Part shown: one piece after another, positions 58,383 to 64,000 of the stretch
Numbering within the stretch: the first letter of the stretch is position 1
Layout: every line of letters begins with the position of its first letter
NCBI GenBank assembly: GCA_903895695.1
Contig: CAITUY010000165.1
Location: 28,927 to 92,926, forward strand
DNA length: 64,000 bases
Reading direction: 5' to 3'
From: an uncultured bacterium
GTDB taxonomy: Bacteria > Verrucomicrobiota > Kiritimatiellia > CAIKKV01 > CAITUY01
Notes under the pieces: generated by a model
The model's input: only the letters and a program-made list of their open reading frames with translations
Told to the model about the DNA's origin: nothing
Databases searched by the model: none
Made by a program: the position numbers and the translations under genes

Positions 58383-60560
58383 TCAGCCCGCTTCCCTGGC
58401 CCACGCAATGATCTCCGGCGGCAAGGCCCCCACCTCGATCAATGTGATGGTGTCGTCGCCCTGGTCGGCCGGCACGACGACTGTATCGCCCGCCTTATGG
58501 CCCGCCAGGACCTTGCCCATCTTGCTGCTGCAGGAGATGATGCCCCGCTCGCTGTCCTGATCCCACTCGCCGAGAATGTAATACTGCTGGCGCCGCCCAT
58601 CCGCGTGCTGCAGCACGACCTTGGTGGCGAGCCCCGCGAGGTCGTTCGGCAGGCCCGCGAAGTCGGTGCCCTTGATCTGCACCAGGTCCGCCTCCATCTC
58701 GGCTTCACGCCGCAGCAGGATGTTCTGCTGTTCCTTGGCCGTCTTGTATTCGAAATTCTCGCGCAAGTCGCCATAGCTGCGCGCAACGGCGATGTCGCGG
58801 CTGTTCTTGGGAATATCCTCGTTGACCAGCTTCTGGAGCTGTTGCTGCCGCTGGCGGTACGAACGCCACGACGTCAGCCCACCCTTGGGCCGGTTGTCCG
58901 ACTCGTCGATCGTGCGGTCCTCCATCAACCGGGCCAGTTCCGGGTGCGCCAGCACGAGGCGCCCGATCATGGCCTGGGTATCGACGGGCACGCGACCCAC
59001 GGCGGCCCTGAGCATGCGGATGAAACTCGTGCGCTGCACTTCGGTCATTGTGCCCGAGGCCGCCTCCAGCCACTCGCGCCCCTCCACGAGCTCGCCGAGT
59101 TGGTTGGCGGCGCGCAAGCGGTCGCCCATATAGTTTTTCTCGAGCGCCTGGAGAATCTGGAAAGCCAGGTCACCCGGGGTCCCCAACTGCCAGGTCTGGA
59201 GCCGTTCCGGCCGCTTGGCCAGCCAGAAGAGCACTTCGACACCCGCCTTGCGCATGCCGACCAGTTCGCGGAGCAGCGTCGCCATCCGGGCGTCCTCGCC
59301 TTGCGCCAGGAGAAACTCGACGGCCACGTTCAGCACGTTGAGGATCATGGACGGCAGCGTGATGATCAGCAGGTCCACGGTCTTGGCGCGATCCTCGGCA
59401 ACCAGAAAATGCAGGAGCCCCTCCAGGCGTTTGGACGTGAGGGACTCCGACGCCGCCAGGAATACTTCCGGCGTCCAGAGCGGCACGACCTCGCGCGCCA
59501 CGTCAACCTGGGCCGCCTCGACCTGCCACAGCCGGACCGCCATCAGCACGCGGGCCCGAACGGCGGCATCCCGGTCACCGAAGCCGCGCAGCAGAAAAGC
59601 CAGCCGCTCGCCCACCGCCTGCCGCCCCGGCGCGGGAAGCTCGGCCGGGGTCATCACCGCTTCCAGCGAGTCCAGCAGGGCAAACACGCCGTCAACCGTG
59701 CGCTCGCCGCCCAAAGCCAGGAACCAGGATTCGTCGATCGAACGTTCGCGTTCGAGAACCTGGAGCGGCTCGTTTCGCTTGGGCGGGACCACCACCAGCG
59801 GGTCGCTCTTCAGCGCCTTGCGCGCCGCGTCCCAGAACCCTTTCCACGCGGCCGCCGTGACCACACCCTCCCCGGTCAGAATCTCCTGAAGGCGCGGCGA
59901 CGTGACCGGCCCGTAGCTGCGCAGCGTAATCTTAACAATCTCGGCGGGCTGATCCTTCACCAGGGCCGCCAGCCCCGCCGCGTCGCGGTGACGACGCGCC
60001 AGGAGATGGTCCTCGCCCACGAATTGCAGGGTTTCGGACGCGTAGGACAGAGACATGTCGTGGCCGGGCTTGCGGGCAAAATCGACAATGACGCGGCCAT
60101 AGAAGGGATCGACGTTACGGATGACGCCAAACCCCCACGTCTTATCCGTGCAGTAAAGGCCAGTCGCCATGCGGATCAGCGTGTCCAGCCGGCGGAAGCA
60201 TTCGGTCAGCGAGATCGTCTTGTCAAAGCCCGCGCTGGCAATCAGGGCCTTGCGGACCGTGTCATTACGCGCGAGCGACGAGAGCTTCTTTTCGCAGTAG
60301 GCCTTGAAGGCCGCGTTCCCGGTGTGGAACCCCGACCGGAGCCGCAGGACGCGCAACACGTCGTCGCCTCGCCCCTGCTCGGTCAGGGACTCTTCCATGA
60401 GTTCGGCCCAACTGTCCAACTGGGCCGGGTCGCCGCCGCTCCTGCGGTCGGCAAGCGCCTGCAGCAGGGTGTCAACAGGCATCGGGTCGGCGGACACCGA
60501 TGCCAGAAACCACTCTTCGAATTGATCCGCGTCCGCTCCTGCTGCTATCGGCTTCGTCAT
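58383..60560 (-). CDS. greA: Long transcription elongation factor GreA with N-terminal extension
   Basis: A 725-residue protein whose last 165 residues are a GreA/GreB factor. The coiled-coil tip ARSYGDLRENFEYKTAKEQQ matches GD-L-S-E-N-A-E-Y, whose acidic residues reach the RNA polymerase active site to cut backtracked RNA. The C-terminal FKBP-like domain (GDTVVVPADQGDDTITLIEV) is present. The 550 residues before it are helical and repeat-like (CFRRLDTLIRMATGLYCTDK, GERLAFLLRGFGD). Ordinary GreA is about 160 residues; chlamydial GreA is known to be about 715, and this layout is a good sign of PVC ancestry. TTGGAGAGCCC supports the ATG at 60560. Confidence 0.85.
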   Translation of the reverse strand: MTKPIAAGADADQFEEWFLASVSADPMPVDTLLQALADRRSGGDPAQLDSWAELMEESLTEQGRGDDVLRVLRLRSGFHTGNAAFKAYCEKKLSSLARNDTVRKALIASAGFDKTISLTECFRRLDTLIRMATGLYCTDKTWGFGVIRNVDPFYGRVIVDFARKPGHDMSLSYASETLQFVGEDHLLARRHRDAAGLAALVKDQPAEIVKITLRSYGPVTSPRLQEILTGEGVVTAAAWKGFWDAARKALKSDPLVVVPPKRNEPLQVLERERSIDESWFLALGGERTVDGVFALLDSLEAVMTPAELPAPGRQAVGERLAFLLRGFGDRDAAVRARVLMAVRLWQVEAAQVDVAREVVPLWTPEVFLAASESLTSKRLEGLLHFLVAEDRAKTVDLLIITLPSMILNVLNVAVEFLLAQGEDARMATLLRELVGMRKAGVEVLFWLAKRPERLQTWQLGTPGDLAFQILQALEKNYMGDRLRAANQLGELVEGREWLEAASGTMTEVQRTSFIRMLRAAVGRVPVDTQAMIGRLVLAHPELARLMEDRTIDESDNRPKGGLTSWRSYRQRQQQLQKLVNEDIPKNSRDIAVARSYGDLRENFEYKTAKEQQNILLRREAEMEADLVQIKGTDFAGLPNDLAGLATKVVLQHADGRRQQYYILGEWDQDSERGIISCSSKMGKVLAGHKAGDTVVVPADQGDDTITLIEVGALPPEIIAWAREAG

Positions 60561-60640
60561 GGGCTCTCCAATCAAAGAACGATGGTTATACCAGACCCGC
60601 CCCCCCGGCTCAAGCGCGATGGTGCCCCCGCGAAACGGGC

Positions 60641-60991
60641 TCAGCGGGCGCGTAGCCGCCGCGTGAACCGGCACGCGCGCCGCCCGCACGGGTGCGCCGC
60701 CTCGCGACTCAAGTCGCGAACCTGCCTGCGGTGCCAGCGGCTCAGGGCCACGCCGTCATCCAGGTCGTAGGCGCGTTGCCAGTCGCGGGGATCGTGCGTC
60801 CACCGGATGCCCACCGGCTGGCGAACATCCTCCCCGTGCGACGCAAAGCACCACAGGGCGCCGCAGGCGAGACACATCATCAGGTCGACGCGGTTCCCGA
60901 ACAGAACCCGCCGCAACCCGCTGCTGCCGTCCAGGCAATGCCTGATCGGCGCCGGGGCCCCACAGATCGGGCAGCCTTCCGGAATCGTCAC
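60641..60991 (-). CDS. Small zinc-ribbon-like protein of unknown function
   Basis: A 116-residue protein with two cysteine pairs, GCPICGAPAP and MMCLACGALWCF, about 32 residues apart, suggesting a zinc ribbon, followed by an Arg-rich tail (RACRFTRRLRAR). No family recognised. The frame continues upstream to a TTG at 61027, but that extension (KSTKDTND) is encoded by the TTCGTG repeat at 60991-61020, so I place the start at the GTG at 60991. It lies between the kinase and greA genes on the same strand. Confidence 0.5.
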   Translation of the reverse strand: MTIPEGCPICGAPAPIRHCLDGSSGLRRVLFGNRVDLMMCLACGALWCFASHGEDVRQPVGIRWTHDPRDWQRAYDLDDGVALSRWHRRQVRDLSREAAHPCGRRACRFTRRLRAR

Positions 60992-61020
60992 GTCATTCGT
61001 GTCCTTCGTGCTCTTCGTCG
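60991..61020. repeat. TTCGTG repeat at the start of the zinc-ribbon gene
   Basis: ATTCGTGTC, CTTCGTGCT and CTTCGTCGC are three 9-base units of the same family as at 22845. They lie between the kinase stop and the zinc-ribbon gene. Confidence 0.65.
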
Positions 61021-61042
61021 CAAGCAATGTCGCGGACTGCGC

Positions 61043-62245
61043 CTAGCCGATCGAATCGAACTGCGGCGCCATAAGCTTGGCGAGGTAGTTCTCGAGCTCG
61101 CGCCCGTATTCCGTATCCTTGCCCATGTGCACCAACTGCTTGTGCACGTACAGCAACCCTTCGGCTCCGGAGTCCATCTCGCCGGCGGAACCGAACCTCC
61201 GCGCGGGATCCGGGTCGACCATCCGCTGGAGCGTGCGGACAAACCGCTCATTTCGCGTCACGTAGGGCGGCAGGTACTCCGGCAACCGCCCGGCCAGCTT
61301 CAGTTTGAAGGCCAGCAGGTCGGCTTCATCCGACAGCGCTCCCGTCACCGGGCTGCCGCGCAGCATCTCGATGCCCACCAGCCCGACGCTGTAGAGATCG
61401 GACTGTACCGACGCCGGCTGGCGCCGATGGATCTCGGGGGCCATGTAGACCGGCGTGCCCAGGAGCCAGGCCGAGGATTCGCCGAGGCGGACGGCGCGGC
61501 CGAAGTCGACGAGCTTCACGTAGCCCAGCCGATCGATCATGGTGTTGGCGGGCTTCACGTCGCCATGAACGAACCCCATGGCATGGAGCGCTTCCAGGCC
61601 CCGCAGCATCATTCGCATAATATAAATCGCGACGCCGGGCTGGATGTGCACCTCGCCCCCCTCGAGGCGGAAGATCACGTCCGTGAAGCGCGCCCAGTCC
61701 TCGCGGCTGGTGCGCTCTTGCACCCGGTTCAGGTGGTCGCCCTCCAGGAATGTGCGCAGGTCGACGCCGTCAATCGCCTCCATCTGCAGGTAGCCGATGC
61801 CATAGGTCTCCTCGTAACTGTCGCGCGCCACGAGGTTCGGGGTCTGCAAGGTCTGGAGCCGCGAGGTCTGGAGTGCGATCCGGCCCATGTCGGTCCAGTA
61901 CTGCTCCGGCGAGGCATAGTTGGCAGGGTCGAACAGTTTAATGGCATGCCGCGTGACGCACCCGCGGGCGCCCTGGCGAAGCCCGAGGAACACGACACCC
62001 TGGCGGCCGCGGCCGAGTTCCCGGAGGAATTGGTAAGCCACGGGGTAGAAGATCGCGCGCGCCCGGGTGATGGCGGCGTAGTTCTCGATCAAGCGGCTCC
62101 GGGTCATCTGGATGCCCGGGTGGCCCTGCGCAATCGGGACCGTGGCGTCCGATTCGGCCTGCGGGGACTCCCGCCGCGTCTCGTCCGTCAGGACGCTCGC
62201 GGGCATCTCCCATTCCGTCGCGACTTTGCAGGTGGACTCGCTCAC
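61043..62245 (-). CDS. Cytoplasmic serine/threonine protein kinase
   Basis: A 400-residue Hanks-type kinase. Residues 1-70 are a non-catalytic leader; the kinase domain shows the glycine loop LGRGRQGVVFLG (78-88), the ATP-binding Lys103 in HAIKLF, the catalytic loop VHGDVKPANTMID (Asp229; HGD in place of HRD), KLVDFGRAVRL (DFG 247-249) and TPVYMAPEIHRR. The change from HRD to HGD is common in bacterial kinases that are not activated by loop phosphorylation. There is no membrane helix or sensor domain. It starts at GTG after GGAGGCGCC, overlapping the stop of the thioesterase gene. Targets unknown. Confidence 0.88.
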   Translation of the reverse strand: MSESTCKVATEWEMPASVLTDETRRESPQAESDATVPIAQGHPGIQMTRSRLIENYAAITRARAIFYPVAYQFLRELGRGRQGVVFLGLRQGARGCVTRHAIKLFDPANYASPEQYWTDMGRIALQTSRLQTLQTPNLVARDSYEETYGIGYLQMEAIDGVDLRTFLEGDHLNRVQERTSREDWARFTDVIFRLEGGEVHIQPGVAIYIMRMMLRGLEALHAMGFVHGDVKPANTMIDRLGYVKLVDFGRAVRLGESSAWLLGTPVYMAPEIHRRQPASVQSDLYSVGLVGIEMLRGSPVTGALSDEADLLAFKLKLAGRLPEYLPPYVTRNERFVRTLQRMVDPDPARRFGSAGEMDSGAEGLLYVHKQLVHMGKDTEYGRELENYLAKLMAPQFDSIG

Positions 62246-62601
62246 GGCGCCTCCGGGCCACCGAGCGGCGCCTTTTCCCCATGGGGCCCCAGGTTCACGT
62301 ATACCAGCGTGGCCGAACAGATCTGCCGGCCCTGCACGAACCCCCGCACGAACACCCGGACCGACGTGGTGCCCACGGGCCCGAGTTCGGCCTCGAAGGT
62401 GATGGCATCGCCCAGTGAGGCCGGCTTCTCGAAGTTGATTTCCGCCGCCCGGGTCACGATCGTGCGCGTGCCGAATTCCTGCCGCAACAGGCAGAAAGCA
62501 ACGGTATCGATCTCGGCCATCAGGGCGCCGCCAAACAGGTGGCCTTGATGGTTCAGGTGCTCCGACCGCACCAGGAATACGCTGCGAAGGCTCGGTTTCA
62601 T
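62242..62601 (-). CDS. Hotdog-fold acyl-CoA thioesterase (YciA-like)
   Basis: A 119-residue single hotdog domain. NHQGHLFGGALMAEIDTVAF is the active-site helix region of YciA/BFIT-type thioesterases (N-x-x-G-x-x-F/M-G-G), followed by TRAAEINFEKPASLGDAITF. It hydrolyses acyl-CoA esters, chain length unknown. The kinase gene overlaps its last codon (GTGA), so they are translated together; the link between the two is not obvious. Cytoplasmic. Confidence 0.88.
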   Translation of the reverse strand: MKPSLRSVFLVRSEHLNHQGHLFGGALMAEIDTVAFCLLRQEFGTRTIVTRAAEINFEKPASLGDAITFEAELGPVGTTSVRVFVRGFVQGRQICSATLVYVNLGPHGEKAPLGGPEAP

Positions 62602-62701
62602 GCGTGGGCGTCTCGTGTGCAGCCCATCATACCCGCCCCGCCCCGCACTGTCCAGAACGAGCGCGAACGTGCCAGACGCTCATAACTCCCGCCGCAGGAT
62701 G

Positions 62702-63331
62702 CTACGGCAGAATGATAGCGCGCGCTTCGCGGACAAAAAAGGCACGGCATTCGGCCCAATCAAAAGGCACCAGCATCCTCGGCATGGGCTCTTTTTCGGC
62801 GTCGTCGAAGTATGTGAGACTTTTGAGAATGTGATAGGCATTCAACCGACTGGCGTCGTACTTCCGCGGCAACATTCCGAAGTACGCCGACAGAGATGGG
62901 CCGTCCTGCAGGATGGTGTACAAGTCGACAAAATCCTTTCGGCTGCCCCGGCCGGAAATGGCGGCCAACTTCATCAGCGCCGTGTCGCGCGTATCGGCAA
63001 TCGCGAAGAAGCGGAAGGGCGTGGCGTCGAACAGGAAGCGGTCGGCAATACGGAAGAAGGACAGCTTGGTCTTGTGGATCAACACGGTCAAGGTGTGATC
63101 GGCTTCCTGCAAGGTCTCGTAATGCCCATGCCGGGCCAGCACGTCGTGCAGCTTCCGCACGTCCAGATCGTCCGTACGGAACAGGTCCAGATCCTCTGAA
63201 ACCCGATGTCCCAACCGAAAAGCCAATCCAGTCCCCCCCGCCAGAATCCAACCCGTCAAGAGCGGAGAGGAGTCCTTGCCGAGTCGACTCAGGAGTTCCA
63301 GGCTGTGTTTCGGGAGTACTTTCTCGTGCAT
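62702..63331 (-). CDS. AbiEii-type nucleotidyltransferase toxin
   Basis: A 209-residue nucleotidyltransferase of the AbiEii/AbiGii group: LTGWILAGGTGLAFRLGHRV followed by SEDLDLFRTD, the G-G-T-x-L and S-x-D-x-D-L signature with the catalytic aspartates. Later KLAAISGRGSRKDFVDLYTI is the conserved Lys and D-x-x-D-L-Y segment. AbiE toxins inhibit growth by transferring nucleotides, for example to tRNA ends. GACGGAGGGGATGTC precedes the ATG at 63331, which lies inside the 3' end of the XRE gene (43-base overlap), the normal arrangement of antitoxin first and toxin second. Confidence 0.85.
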   Translation of the reverse strand: MHEKVLPKHSLELLSRLGKDSSPLLTGWILAGGTGLAFRLGHRVSEDLDLFRTDDLDVRKLHDVLARHGHYETLQEADHTLTVLIHKTKLSFFRIADRFLFDATPFRFFAIADTRDTALMKLAAISGRGSRKDFVDLYTILQDGPSLSAYFGMLPRKYDASRLNAYHILKSLTYFDDAEKEPMPRMLVPFDWAECRAFFVREARAIILP

Positions 63332-63810
63332 GACATCCCCTCCGTCGCGAGTATCTGACGCCAAAAATTCCGCGTCCGCGGCGATACCCGGTCCGCCTGG
63401 GCAACCGTCCGCAGGAAGCGCGCTCTGCCCATAATCCGCTGCAGCGCATGGATATCCTCAAGGGTGCCGTATTCCAGGATGCGTTCCACGACCCAGACCG
63501 GATGCGCCTCGAGATCCTGCTCCGCGAGGGGGTGGTCCCAGAACAGGCGCTTGAGATGGGCAAAGCCATCGGCCGCACCAGACTGTGCAGGTGCCGCGTC
63601 GGTCTTCGGGAGCAGGCGGATGGACAGTTCGCACCCCAGAGCCACGGCAAGTTTCCGAAGAGTGTAGGTCTCAAACCGCGTCCACCCGTGTTCATACCGC
63701 GACAGCGTGGCAGGAGACGTTCCGACACGCCGGGCAACGTCGGACAAGGACAATCCCAGCGCCTGCCGCCGCCGTTTCAACTGCTCCGATACCGTATCGC
63801 TCACGTTCAC
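63289..63810 (-). CDS. XRE-family antitoxin/regulator of the AbiEii pair
   Basis: A protein of about 173 residues with an XRE helix-turn-helix near its start (LKRRRQALGLSLSDVARRVG, then TSPATLSRYEHGW) and a C-terminal part (FWDHPLAEQDLEAHPVWVVE, IHALQRIMGRARFLRTV) likely to contact the toxin. XRE partners neutralise and repress AbiEii-type toxins in many genomes. The start is uncertain: GTG codons at 63858, 63810 and 63804 are all in frame and none has a good ribosome-binding site; the palindrome at 63813-63832 suggests that the protein begins after it, so I chose 63810. It overlaps the toxin gene by 43 bases. Confidence 0.75.
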   Translation of the reverse strand: MNVSDTVSEQLKRRRQALGLSLSDVARRVGTSPATLSRYEHGWTRFETYTLRKLAVALGCELSIRLLPKTDAAPAQSGAADGFAHLKRLFWDHPLAEQDLEAHPVWVVERILEYGTLEDIHALQRIMGRARFLRTVAQADRVSPRTRNFWRQILATEGMSCTRKYSRNTAWNS

Positions 63811-63812
63811 TT

Positions 63813-63832
63813 CATTATCATGTATGATAATG
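63813..63832. promoter_or_regulatory. 20-bp palindrome, probable operator of the toxin-antitoxin genes
   Basis: CATTATCATGTATGATAATG has perfect 9-base arms around GT. It is strikingly AT-rich for this window and lies immediately before the XRE gene. On the minus strand it also contains TATCAT and GATAAT, which resemble a -10 element, so the XRE protein binding here would block transcription of both genes. Confidence 0.65.
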
Positions 63833-64000
63833 GCCTGGCAGTCAAGGACAGGGTGCACGGAGCCGGTTGCGCTGTTGGGGCGGGCTTGAGTGGAGCGTGT
63901 GTGGCGAGGGTGTTCAGAAAGTCATACCCCAATGAGTGCCCGCCAGTTGAGTGGGACAGGGGCCGCGTGAGCAAAGAATGTGGTTTTTCACCCACGAAAG
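63833..64000. other. Right edge without a recognisable gene
   Basis: Nothing protein-like is visible. The last 10 bases, CCCACGAAAG, are the beginning of a CACGAAA-type repeat cut by the window edge. A promoter for the XRE gene must lie in the left part of this stretch or in the palindrome. Confidence 0.5.

Noticed and set aside
58497..60770. A 757-codon plus-strand frame opposite greA
   Set aside because: It is a mirror of the greA codons with no recognisable fold or ribosome-binding site.
63807..63995. A 62-codon minus-strand frame at the right edge
   Set aside because: It crosses the palindrome and repeat, has no ribosome-binding site and resembles nothing.

Overview
The window is 64 kb of gene-dense, high-GC bacterial chromosome. 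Several features point to an anaerobic or facultative member of the PVC superphylum (Kiritimatiellota, Lentisphaerota or Verrucomicrobiota type); this is inference, as no rRNA or other decisive marker is present. They are: a very long GreA fused to an N-terminal extension as in chlamydiae; two paralogous multi-pass proteins of the DUF6784/DUF6785 type; a heparinase-like lyase and a rhamnosidase-like hydrolase with L-rhamnose isomerase; a glycyl radical enzyme; and intergenic DNA full of GC-rich hairpin repeats and TTCGTG-type repeats. I found no tRNA, rRNA, CRISPR array or intact insertion sequence.

Layout. 1-3 kb: the start of a [NiFe] hydrogenase small subunit runs off the left edge, divergent from a PocR/AraC regulator, followed by an NmrA-like reductase and a DCC-family protein. 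3.1-9.6 kb: a signalling operon of membrane histidine kinase, stand-alone receiver, and a receiver-PAS-PAS protein fused to PTS enzyme I. 9.6-13.3 kb: lipase maturation factor-like protein, a truncated cysteine hydrolase, dienelactone hydrolase and DoxX. 13.3-28 kb: a carbohydrate and accessory region with heparinase-like and GH106-like enzymes, a ceramidase-like protein, gene remnants (HsdR and a small unknown), Fic, an oxidoreductase-acetyltransferase fusion, and a glycyl radical enzyme with its alcohol dehydrogenase, separated by repeats.

28.1-40.4 kb: six co-directional genes form one transport island: two DUF6784/6785 membrane proteins, a giant permease whose N-terminal M28-like peptidase domain has lost its metal ligands, an FtsX-like permease, and two MacB/LolD-like ATPases. 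40.6-43 kb: three small exported proteins. 43-52.5 kb: a tightly overlapping biosynthetic-looking operon (PaaK-like adenylation protein, double U32 protein, class III aminotransferase, thioester-reductase-like SDR, SCP2 protein, alpha/beta hydrolase, flavodoxin-fold reductase) continuing into an SsuABC/ThiXYZ-type importer. U32 plus SCP2 recalls the oxygen-independent hydroxylation proteins UbiU/UbiV/UbiT, but no quinone-ring genes are present, so the product is unknown.

52.7-64 kb: mostly minus-strand housekeeping genes (small (p)ppGpp hydrolase-like HD protein, DUF72, argS, rhaA, long greA, a protein kinase, a hotdog thioesterase) and, at the right edge, an XRE/AbiEii toxin-antitoxin pair with a 20-bp palindrome at its start that looks like its operator.
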